A DNA stretch of 64,000 nt from an uncultured Sphingomonadaceae bacterium (GTDB lineage Bacteria > Pseudomonadota > Alphaproteobacteria > Sphingomonadales > Sphingomonadaceae): assembly GCA_947493325.1 (NCBI GenBank), contig CANLQI010000002.1, positions 434,001 to 498,000 on the forward strand, written 5' to 3'. The position numbers and the translations under genes were made by a program. The stretch's first letter is position 1. Every line of letters begins with the position of its first letter. Positions 42,244-49,609 of the stretch are shown in pieces. The notes beneath the pieces were generated by a model. It worked only from the letters and a program-made list of their open reading frames with translations, did no database searches and had not been told where the DNA came from.

Positions 42244-43410
42244 ATGTCCTGTTTCATGGATGATACGCCGGGGCAAAGTCCGGCAATCACGGCGCGGCTG
42301 GAGCGCAGCGTGTCGGCGATTGATGCGGCGGAGTGGGACGCGCTGATCCCGGACGGCAATCCTTTTGTCAGCCATGCATTTTTGAATCTATTGGAAGAAT
42401 CGGGCAGCGTTGGTGAAAGCACGGGATGGTCGCCAGCGCCCATTGTCATACGTGATGAAAATGAACGGCTGGTGGCCGCGCTGCCCGGATATCTCAAAGG
42501 CCATAGCCAGGGCGAATATGTGTTCGACCACAACTGGGCCCATGCCTATGAAAATGCGGGCGGGCGCTATTATCCGAAGCTACAGATTTCCGCGCCTTTC
42601 ACACCCGCCAATGGCCCGCGCCTTTTGGTGGCGGATCCGAAATGGGCGCAGCCACTGCTGATTGCCGCGCAAAATCTGGTACAGCAAAATGGACTATCCT
42701 CTGCACACGCGACATTTATCGCGCCAGGGCAGCGGCAGTGGTTCGAGGATGCAGGCTGGCTGATGCGCAGCGATACGCAGTTTCACTGGCATGATAATGG
42801 CTATGGCGACTTTGATGGCTTTCTGGCTTCGCTCGCCTCGCGCAAACGCAAGGCGATCCGCAAGGAACGGCGCGCGGCGCAGGAGGGCGTGGAGATTGTC
42901 CATCTCACCGGCGATGAAATTACCGAAGCCCATTGGGATGCTTTCTGGGAATTTTATCAGGATACGGGCATGCGCAAATATGGCATGCCGTATCTGACCC
43001 GCGCGGCATTCACCCTGATGGGCGCGCGGATGGCGGACCGGATTTTGCTGATGCTGGCATTGCAGAACGGAGAGCCGATTGCAGGCGCACTCAATTTTAT
43101 CGGGCCGGACACATTATATGGCCGTTATTGGGGCTGCACCGTGCAAAAGCCATTTCTGCATTTTGAGTTATGTTACTATCAGGCGATTGACGCGGCACTG
43201 GCGCGCGGCCTGAAAACGGTGGAGGCAGGCGCGCAGGGCGGCCATAAACTCGCGCGCGGATATGCGCCGGAAATAACATGGTCCGCGCATTATATCGCCG
43301 ACCCCGGTTTTCGCAGCGCAGTCAGCGACTTTCTGAACCGCGAACGCGATGCGGTGGCGCAGGATAAGGAATTTCTGTCGGAAATTCTGCCGTTTAAGAA
43401 AAATATTTAG
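42244..43410 (+). CDS. FemAB-like GNAT N-acetyltransferase (DUF482)
   Basis: 388 aa. The N-terminal DNPFVSHAFLNLLEESGSV-type start (GNPFVSHAFLNLLEESG), FDHNWAHAYENAGGRYYPKL and QISAPFTPANGPRLLVADP are the hallmarks of DUF482/peptidoglycan-synthesis FemAB-like proteins. A second acyltransferase core includes SLASRKRKAIRKERRAAQEG and FYQDTGMRKYGMPYLTRAAF, with LNFIGPDTLYGRYWGCTVQK near the end. The function is unproven; an aminoacyl transfer to cell wall or lipid is possible. It closes the plus-strand set that starts with DUF3572 and its stop lies 5 bp from the convergent Sel1 gene. Confidence 0.86.
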   Translation: MSCFMDDTPGQSPAITARLERSVSAIDAAEWDALIPDGNPFVSHAFLNLLEESGSVGESTGWSPAPIVIRDENERLVAALPGYLKGHSQGEYVFDHNWAHAYENAGGRYYPKLQISAPFTPANGPRLLVADPKWAQPLLIAAQNLVQQNGLSSAHATFIAPGQRQWFEDAGWLMRSDTQFHWHDNGYGDFDGFLASLASRKRKAIRKERRAAQEGVEIVHLTGDEITEAHWDAFWEFYQDTGMRKYGMPYLTRAAFTLMGARMADRILLMLALQNGEPIAGALNFIGPDTLYGRYWGCTVQKPFLHFELCYYQAIDAALARGLKTVEAGAQGGHKLARGYAPEITWSAHYIADPGFRSAVSDFLNRERDAVAQDKEFLSEILPFKKNI

Positions 43411-43415
43411 AACGC

Positions 43416-43712
43416 TTACGCCGCCATCAACGATGGCTGCTGCATCCAGCTACGTGCTTCGCGTTGTGCCTTTGCAATTTCGCCAGCGGTCATTTCATCG
43501 GAAATTTCGGCGCGGCAGATCTGGCTTCTCCTGTGACCGCTCACCGCGGCCAGATTAAACCATTTATGCGCTTCAATCAGGTCGACTTCAACGCCGTCCG
43601 ATCCCGTGGAATACGCAACGCCGAGCTCATAATAGGCCTGCGGATCGCCTTCTGCTGCATATGCCATTTTTTCCGCAATCCGAAAATCCGTGCTTTTAAA
43701 ATTGTAACTCAT
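43416..43712 (-). CDS. Sel1-like repeat protein
   Basis: 98 aa from the ATG at 43712 (AAGGAACAGGGAC upstream); the longer frame to 43760 is rejected. One and a half Sel1 repeats are readable: GDPQAYYELGVAYSTGSDGV followed by EVDLIEAHKWFNLAAVSGH, with the Gly/Ala-Lys-Trp-Phe pattern of the motif. The C-terminal helix (EISDEMTAGEIAKAQREARS) is charged. Such small Sel1 proteins are protein-interaction modules; the partner is unknown. Converges with the FemAB-like gene. Confidence 0.82.
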   Translation of the reverse strand: MSYNFKSTDFRIAEKMAYAAEGDPQAYYELGVAYSTGSDGVEVDLIEAHKWFNLAAVSGHRRSQICRAEISDEMTAGEIAKAQREARSWMQQPSLMAA

Positions 43713-43745
43713 GTCCCTGTTCCTTGAAAACGGCCACTTTATATC

Positions 43746-43910
43746 GTGACAGCTGAACAATGGCGTAAACGTATCAAGAAATGGTTAAACGGCCGGCAGG
43801 AAAACGGCGGTGGTGAATTGGGATCGCTGAAAAGAGCCCTGTTACAAAAGTTTTTCATGGCAGAGATGGTGGATAAACCGGGTAAATATTGCCGGTTTAT
43901 GAAGGGTTAA
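43746..43910 (+). CDS. Possible small basic ORF (54 aa), unproven
   Basis: A GTG-started frame of 54 codons (about MTAEQWRKRIKKWL...FMKG) lies in the gap between the Sel1 and panC genes and overlaps the panC 3' end by 14 bp. It is lysine/arginine-rich (about 12 of 54 residues) with a possible amphipathic helix (KRIKKWLNGRQ). No RBS is visible and no family is recognised. It could be chance; low confidence. Confidence 0.22.
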   Translation: MTAEQWRKRIKKWLNGRQENGGGELGSLKRALLQKFFMAEMVDKPGKYCRFMKG

Positions 43911-44742
43911 CAGCCATGTTATCGATCAAGCGTGTTGCCCCGATACGGGCAGCAGACAATAACCGGGCGGGCCGATCCAGCCTATTCAACTCCCGCAGGT
44001 TATCCGCATCACACAGCGATACATAGTCGACGCTCTTGAAACCGGCAGCCAGTATCTGCGCCTCAATTTCGCGCAGCGTAGTGGCGACATCCGCGCCGTC
44101 TTCCAGCTTTGCAATGCCTTCGCGCAAGGCTTTGGGGAAATGCGTTGCCGCCGCGCGGTCCTGCGCGCTCAGATACGCATTGCGTGATGATAATGCCAGA
44201 CCATCATGGTCGCGCACGGTGGGCACGCCGATAATATCCAGCGTGAAATCGAGATCACGTACCATGCGGCGCAGCACGGCGAGCTGCTGATAATCCTTTT
44301 CCCCGAACAGCGCGATATCGGGTTCCACCTGGTTGAACAGTTTTGACACCACGGTTGCCACGCCGTCAAAATGACCGGGGCGGCTGCCGCCGCACAGCCC
44401 CATGCTGACACCGCTGACGCTAATGCTGGTGGCATAGCCATGTGGATACATTTCTTCCGCAGTAGGCGCCCATAATATCGCCACGCCTGCTTCGCGCAGC
44501 AATTTGGCATCCGCCTCTTCCTGCCGCGGATAGGCATCCAGGTCTTCGCCTTCCCCGAACTGTGTGGGATTGACGAAGATGGAGGCTATGACATGATTCG
44601 CTTGTTTTGCGGCGTCATGGACCAGCTGCATATGTCCGGCATGCAGCGCGCCCATCGTCGGCACCAGCGCCACCGTACTGCCGTTCGATCTCAGATCCGA
44701 AATCGCTTTTTTCAACGTATTTAACTGACGTATGATTTGCAC
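43897..44742 (-). CDS. panC: Pantothenate synthetase
   Basis: 281 aa, standard length. It joins pantoate and beta-alanine with ATP in coenzyme A synthesis. The HIGH-like nucleotide-binding site is ALVPTMGALHAGHMQLVHDA near residues 25-44, with VNPTQFGEGEDLDAYPRQ following. The KMSKS-like region is in ALFGEKDYQQLAVLRRMVRD and the pantoate-binding VPTVRDHDGLALSSRNAYLS is complete. No panB or panD is adjacent. It is divergent from mipZ, with 113 bp between starts holding no obvious operator. Confidence 0.96.
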   Translation of the reverse strand: MQIIRQLNTLKKAISDLRSNGSTVALVPTMGALHAGHMQLVHDAAKQANHVIASIFVNPTQFGEGEDLDAYPRQEEADAKLLREAGVAILWAPTAEEMYPHGYATSISVSGVSMGLCGGSRPGHFDGVATVVSKLFNQVEPDIALFGEKDYQQLAVLRRMVRDLDFTLDIIGVPTVRDHDGLALSSRNAYLSAQDRAAATHFPKALREGIAKLEDGADVATTLREIEAQILAAGFKSVDYVSLCDADNLRELNRLDRPARLLSAARIGATRLIDNMAVNPS

Positions 44743-44855
44743 CGCACTGGCCCCTTCGATATGGGAATATCTGATTATTCACGCCTTATGGTCCGGCGGC
44801 GCGCCTGCTGCAAGACCATAGCGCAAAAGCTGGTATCAAGGGACACACCACTTTC

Positions 44856-45686
44856 ATGCAGACCCAAGCGCATCAGACATCACCGCACATCATTGTATTT
44901 GCGAATGAAAAGGGCGGAACAGGCAAATCAACGACTGCCGTACATATCGCCGTCGCGCTTTCCTATCTGGGTCATAACGTTGCGGGAATCGACCTTGATC
45001 CGCGGCAGCGCACATTTTACCGCTATCTGGAAAACCGGGACGAAACGATGCGGCGGCGCGGCATTACGCTGCCGACGGCAGGTTATTCTGTATTCGACAA
45101 CGGCGATATTTCTGATCTTGACGCGCTGATTGCCGAACAGGGGAAGGGCGCGGATTTCCTGCTGTTCGATACACCGGGCCGCGATGACGAATTTGCGCGC
45201 TATATCGCCGCAAAGGCGCATACATTGGTCACGCCGATCAATGACAGTTTTGTCGATTTCGACCTGATCGGGCAGGTGGAACCGGAAACATTCAAGGTCA
45301 AACGGCTCAGCTTCTATGCCGAGCTGATCTGGGAAGCGCGCCGGAGCCGCGCGAAGAGCGGCCGTGAAATGGACTGGGTCGTATTGCGCAACCGTACACA
45401 GCGCCAGGATGCGCGTAACCAGAAGCGGCTGGACGGTGCGCTCACCGAACTGTCCAAGCGGGTTGGCTTTCGCGTTGTGCCAGGGCTGAGCGAGCGTGTG
45501 ATTTTCCGTGAGCTTTTCCCGTCCGGGCTGACGCTGCTCGACAAGGGTCAGCTTGGCAATCTGGGTACTAGCCATATTTTGGCACGGCAGGAACTGCGCG
45601 AGATGCTGTCATCATTCTATCTGCCTGGCGTCAAAAAACCGGCAACCCTGCGCGGTGCCAAAGGCGTGCGGGAGCTGGCGCTGTGA
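44856..45686 (+). CDS. mipZ: Division-plane positioning ATPase MipZ
   Basis: 276 aa ParA/MinD-type ATPase. Deviant Walker A is VFANEKGGTGKSTTAVH, Walker A' region GIDLDPRQRTFYRYLENRD, and Walker B-like FLLFDTPGRDDEFARYIA. TPINDSFVDFDLIGQVEPET and MDWVVLRNRTQRQDARNQKR, then KRVGFRVVPGLSERVIFREL and FPSGLTLLDKG are strongly MipZ-specific. MipZ of Caulobacter binds ParB at the poles and blocks FtsZ assembly there, placing the septum at mid-cell. It ends in overlap with a J-domain protein gene (GTGA), itself overlapping a phosphohexomutase gene. Confidence 0.94.
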   Translation: MQTQAHQTSPHIIVFANEKGGTGKSTTAVHIAVALSYLGHNVAGIDLDPRQRTFYRYLENRDETMRRRGITLPTAGYSVFDNGDISDLDALIAEQGKGADFLLFDTPGRDDEFARYIAAKAHTLVTPINDSFVDFDLIGQVEPETFKVKRLSFYAELIWEARRSRAKSGREMDWVVLRNRTQRQDARNQKRLDGALTELSKRVGFRVVPGLSERVIFRELFPSGLTLLDKGQLGNLGTSHILARQELREMLSSFYLPGVKKPATLRGAKGVRELAL

Positions 45687-45970
45687 AATTTCTATTTCTC
45701 CTGATTGCCGGGATAATCGCCTATCTGTTCCTGACGGGCAAGCTGCAGAAATTTCTGGGCGGCGCAAAGCCAGAGGGTATGAGCAAAGATCAGGCGCGCG
45801 CTTTATTGGGCGTTGATCGCGCCAGTAATAGTGATGCCATAATTCGTGCGCATAGGGACATGATGATAAAATACCATCCCGATAAAGGCGGCAATGCCGA
45901 AATTGCACGGCAGATTAACGAAGCACGCGATGTGCTGCTGGAACAACAGCTGAAAAAGGATCTGACATGA
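45683..45970 (+). CDS. Membrane-anchored J-domain protein
   Basis: 95 aa, GTG start overlapping the mipZ stop (GTGA). One N-terminal membrane helix ([20 protein letters not shown], ~2-21) is followed by a short linker and a J domain (residues ~35-90) with the HPD motif in [20 protein letters not shown] at ~64-66. The topology is like mitochondrial Pam18/Tim14 (J domain at the C-terminus of a membrane anchor). It would stimulate a DnaK-type ATPase at the membrane. The coupling to mipZ and to the following mutase gene is through 4-bp overlaps. Confidence 0.88.
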   Translation: MKFLFLLIAGIIAYLFLTGKLQKFLGGAKPEGMSKDQARALLGVDRASNSDAIIRAHRDMMIKYHPDKGGNAEIARQINEARDVLLEQQLKKDLT

Positions 45971-47361
45971 AACATGATTTCCACCCGACAAGCCTACGCG
46001 AATACGATATTCGCGGTATTATCGGCGAAACGCTGGATGTCGAGGATGCGCGGGCCATAGGGCGCGGTTTTGGTACATTGATATCACGCGCCAGGGACGG
46101 AAAAGGCGGCAAGGTCGCGGTCGGCTATGATGGCCGTATCAGTTCACCCATATTGCAGGATGCGCTGGTCGAGGGTTTGAATGCCAGTGGTGTTGACGCG
46201 GTGTCGGTCGGCATGGGGCCAACCCCTATGCTATATTATGCCGAGGCTGTTATGGATGATGTGGATGGCGGCATCATGATAACTGGCAGCCATAACCCCG
46301 CCAATTATAACGGCTTCAAAATGGTGTTTCAGGGCCGGCCTTTCTTTGGCGCGGATATCCTGAACCTTGGCAAAATGTCGAGCGTTGGCGATTGGGATGA
46401 CGGAACGGGAGAGTTCGAAACAGTCGATATCACTGATCAGTATGTGGAGCGTATGCTGCGGGATTTTGATGGCACGCCGATGCGTGTTGGCTGGGATGCC
46501 GGCAATGGCGCAGCGGGGCCGGTATTGGAACGGCTGGTTGCCAAACTGCCCGGCGAACATTTCACACTGTTCACGGATGTCGATGGCAATTTCCCCAACC
46601 ATCATCCCGACCCGACCGAGGAAAAAAACCTTGCCGATCTCAAAGCGCTGGTTGCCGAAAAAGACCTAGACTTCGGCGTAGCATTTGACGGCGATGGCGA
46701 CCGGATCGGCGCAGTGGATGGTGAAGGCCGAGTGATATGGGGTGACCAGCTTCTGTCAATTTTTGCAGAGCCGGTGCTGAAAGAACTGCCCGGCTCCACG
46801 ATTATCGCCGATGTGAAAGCGTCACAGGCGCTTTATGACCGCATTGCCGAACTGGGCGGAGAGCCGCTGATGTGGAAAACGGGACACAGCCTTATCAAGT
46901 CCAAAATGAAGGAAACCGGTTCGCCGCTTGCGGGGGAAATGAGTGGACATGTGTTTTTCAAGCACCAATATTATGGTTTTGACGATGCGCTTTATGCGGC
47001 TGTCCGTCTTATCCGGGCAGCTTCTACGCTGGGTAAATCGGTGACACAGATGCGCAGTGACATGCCGGACATGATCAACACACCCGAAATGCGGTTTCAG
47101 GTGGATGAAAGCCGCAAGTTTGCGGTGATAGACGAAGTGCTGGAGCGGCTCGCGGCCGATGGCGCAAATGTCAACAACACCGATGGCGCGCGCGTCAACA
47201 CCGATGATGGCTGGTGGCTGCTGCGCGCGTCGAACACACAGGACGTGCTGGTCGCGCGCGCCGAGGCGAAATCCGAAGCGGGCCTCGAACGTCTGCTGAC
47301 ACAGATTGACGACCAGCTCGCCAAATCTGGCCTGACCCGCGGCAAGAATGTGGGGCATTAG
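45967..47361 (+). CDS. Phosphoglucomutase/phosphomannomutase (PgmG/AlgC type)
   Basis: 464 aa alpha-D-phosphohexomutase. The catalytic serine loop is [20 protein letters not shown] (Ser near residue 106), the metal-binding loop is [20 protein letters not shown], and the sugar-binding loop is [20 protein letters not shown] with GEMS just before it. The C-terminal phosphate-binding domain ends in [20 protein letters not shown], with RASNTQ binding phosphate. It makes glucose-1-P or mannose-1-P for envelope polysaccharides; both are possible in bifunctional PgmG. Its start overlaps the J-protein stop by 4 bp. Confidence 0.93.
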   Translation: MKHDFHPTSLREYDIRGIIGETLDVEDARAIGRGFGTLISRARDGKGGKVAVGYDGRISSPILQDALVEGLNASGVDAVSVGMGPTPMLYYAEAVMDDVDGGIMITGSHNPANYNGFKMVFQGRPFFGADILNLGKMSSVGDWDDGTGEFETVDITDQYVERMLRDFDGTPMRVGWDAGNGAAGPVLERLVAKLPGEHFTLFTDVDGNFPNHHPDPTEEKNLADLKALVAEKDLDFGVAFDGDGDRIGAVDGEGRVIWGDQLLSIFAEPVLKELPGSTIIADVKASQALYDRIAELGGEPLMWKTGHSLIKSKMKETGSPLAGEMSGHVFFKHQYYGFDDALYAAVRLIRAASTLGKSVTQMRSDMPDMINTPEMRFQVDESRKFAVIDEVLERLAADGANVNNTDGARVNTDDGWWLLRASNTQDVLVARAEAKSEAGLERLLTQIDDQLAKSGLTRGKNVGH

Positions 47362-47771
47362 TGTCTAAAGCGCCAGATATTCCCGATGAGGTCCGGAAGG
47401 TATTTGATCGACACTCCGCTATCCTGAGCCGCAGACTATACACTTTGCGCGACTGGGTTTTTGAAGTGGCGAGCGGGGATGCGCGTATTGGCAGCATCGA
47501 GGAAAGCCTGAAGTGGGGGCAGCCAAGCTATGTCCCTGCCGCCACGAAATCGGGCACGGCGGTGCGAATTGACACACATGCCGCGATTAAGGGAAGCTGC
47601 GCCTTATATGTGCACTGCGGCACTGACCTTGTGGCGCGGTGGCGCGATATCTACGAGGATCTTGCTTATGACGGCAACCGCGCCGTTATTTTCGGTTCGG
47701 CGCAGCCGCTGCCGAAAGCAGTGATCCAGCATTGTATCGCTATGGCGTTCACTTATCGTATTTCTGTTTAG
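47361..47771 (+). CDS. DUF1801 domain protein
   Basis: 136 aa with a GTG start that shares one base with the mutase stop. The core SIEESLKWGQPSYVPAATKS, then IDTHAAIKGSCALYVHCGTD and YDGNRAVIFGSAQPLPKAVI matches the DUF1801/YdhG-like fold (a small alpha+beta protein). Members include the iron-chaperone frataxin-like proteins of Gram-positives. No functional residues can be assigned here. It probably belongs to the mipZ transcription unit as its last cistron. Confidence 0.82.
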   Translation: MSKAPDIPDEVRKVFDRHSAILSRRLYTLRDWVFEVASGDARIGSIEESLKWGQPSYVPAATKSGTAVRIDTHAAIKGSCALYVHCGTDLVARWRDIYEDLAYDGNRAVIFGSAQPLPKAVIQHCIAMAFTYRISV

Positions 47772-47922
47772 AGAGCGCGCATAAACACGCCGTGTCGGCA
47801 GCATGCATATGTGCCGGCACTGATTAATCCACATATTTCTGCCGTTCATGGAATAAGGCTTGCTGCAACTATGGAATATTGCGCATCATGGGTACAGACA
47901 AAGATAGCCCAAGGAGTGATAT

Positions 47923-48816
47923 ATGTTTCACAGAATAAAGCCGCGTGCCGCAATGGCCATATTACCTGCGCTGTTATGCATTCCGCAGCCTGCAGCGGCT
48001 GGTGAAACAAAGCCTGAGCCTGTCCGTCTTGGCGAAGTGCCTGAACTGCCCGCCAGTGAATCGGTCATGTATGATGAGGCGCGCGACATGTTTTACGTGT
48101 CGGTCATGGGCGGCGATGATCCGGGTGATGGCTATATCGCATCCATTACCACAGACGGGAAGACGGCTGATCGTGGCTTTATCACGGGGCTGGATGAGCC
48201 GAAGGGCAGCGCTGTGGTGGGCAATATATTCTATGTATCCGACGGCAAGGAACTGGCGGAGGTCAATCTGGACGACAAGACTGTTGTGCGCCATGCCGCG
48301 CCGGGCGCGGTGTTCCTTAACGATGTTGCTGCGGACGATGAGGGCAATATCTATATTTCGGATACCGGTCAGTCGGCGATCTACAGGTTCGATACCGACA
48401 AAAATCTCACATTGTGGATGAAAACCAATCTCCTCAACCGACCAAATGGCCTGCTGATTGAAGGCGATACAATGTACGTTGCATCATGGGGTGAGCGGCA
48501 GGGTGAGGGCGAAGACGCCACATCCAATGGACGCCTGCTCAAAGTGGATATGACGAGCCATGCGGTGGAAGCGGTTACGCCTGTGCCGGTTGGCAATATT
48601 GATGGTGTGCAGCGCTATGGCAAAGACGGTTTCCTGATTTCCGAATGGAATGGCGGGAAGATTTATCACGTTGCCACAGATGGTGCAGCGCGTGAAATAC
48701 TCGCGCCCGGACAGAGCGTGGGCGACATACTTTATCACCAGGGCCGCAAGCAGCTGTTCCTGCCGATGAACCGGCAAGGCAAGCTGCTGGTATATAGTCT
48801 CGTCGCGCCTGAATAG
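47923..48816 (+). CDS. Exported SMP-30/gluconolactonase-like beta-propeller protein
   Basis: 297 aa. Signal peptide MFHRIKPRAAMAILPALLCI, cleavage probably after PAAA. A six-bladed beta-propeller follows with repeats such as SVMYDEARDMFYVSVMGG, LDEPKGSAVVGNIFYVSDGK and VFLNDVAADDEGNIYISDTG, and RPNGLLIEGDTMYVASWGE with GFLISEWNGGKIYHVATDGA. The metal-binding positions of SMP-30 (Glu, Asn, Asp) may be met by ESVMYDE, RPNG and DGVQ, though this is uncertain. Lactonase or mere binding function remains open. It stands alone after 150 bp of non-coding DNA. Confidence 0.84.
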   Translation: MFHRIKPRAAMAILPALLCIPQPAAAGETKPEPVRLGEVPELPASESVMYDEARDMFYVSVMGGDDPGDGYIASITTDGKTADRGFITGLDEPKGSAVVGNIFYVSDGKELAEVNLDDKTVVRHAAPGAVFLNDVAADDEGNIYISDTGQSAIYRFDTDKNLTLWMKTNLLNRPNGLLIEGDTMYVASWGERQGEGEDATSNGRLLKVDMTSHAVEAVTPVPVGNIDGVQRYGKDGFLISEWNGGKIYHVATDGAAREILAPGQSVGDILYHQGRKQLFLPMNRQGKLLVYSLVAPE

Positions 48817-48858
48817 GGTTTTGCTGACACAGCAGTTGCGGAGTGTTATTCGCAGATA

Positions 48859-49590
48859 ATGACCACTTCGTATGACACAATCGGCATCAACTATTCGGAT
48901 TTGCGAAAGCCAGACCTGCGCATCCAGAAAATGATCGAAGCTGCGCTGGGGTCAGCGCAAACGGTTCTCAATGTAGGAGCGGGTGCAGGGTCATATGAGC
49001 CTTCTGACAGACAGGTCACCGCAATCGAACCTTCCATGGAAATGATCCGGCAACGGCCCGCTTCGGCGGCAACTGTCATTCAGGGCCATGCAGAGAAGCT
49101 GCCCTTTGACGATGATAGTTTCGATGCCTCTATGGCGGTGCTGACAGTCCACCATTGGACCGACAAGGAAAGGGGCCTGAAGGAAATGCGGCGCGTGACG
49201 CGCGGGCCCATTGTCATTTTGACATATGATCCTGCATTTCGGGGATTCTGGCTGGCCGACTATATCCCGGAGCTTGTGACTCTGGATGAAGAACAAATGC
49301 CGCGCATAACCAAATATGCAGCATGGCTGGGTGCGGCGGAGATATCCCCTGTTCCAATTCCGCATGATTGTACTGACGGTTTTTTAAGCGCGTACTGGCG
49401 GCGGCCTGCGGCGTATCTTGACCCCAGAATCCGCGCGGCCATGTCGTCTTTTTGGGCTTTGGGGGATGTGTCCGCAGCCATCGGAAAATTGCAAAGCGAT
49501 TTGGATGATGGTGCATGGGCGGAACGATATTCCGGTCTATTGGCTCTGGATACATGCGACTGCGGCTATCGTCTGGTAAAAACGGTGTGA
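48859..49590 (+). CDS. Class I SAM-dependent methyltransferase (UbiE/Methyltransf_11 type)
   Basis: 243 aa. SAM motif I is TVLNVGAGAGSYEPSDRQVT (residues ~36-55), with acidic post-I in AIEPSMEMIRQRPA. Motif II region KLPFDDDSFDASMAVLTVHH is typical of Methyltransf_11, followed by KERGLKEMRRVTRGPIVILT. The acceptor is unknown; small-molecule methylation is most likely. It lies 42 bp after the SMP-30 gene and 19 bp ahead of the Lhr-type helicase, so it may be part of that unit. Confidence 0.85.
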   Translation: MTTSYDTIGINYSDLRKPDLRIQKMIEAALGSAQTVLNVGAGAGSYEPSDRQVTAIEPSMEMIRQRPASAATVIQGHAEKLPFDDDSFDASMAVLTVHHWTDKERGLKEMRRVTRGPIVILTYDPAFRGFWLADYIPELVTLDEEQMPRITKYAAWLGAAEISPVPIPHDCTDGFLSAYWRRPAAYLDPRIRAAMSSFWALGDVSAAIGKLQSDLDDGAWAERYSGLLALDTCDCGYRLVKTV

Positions 49591-49609
49591 ATAGCCTTAT
49601 ACCGTATAG

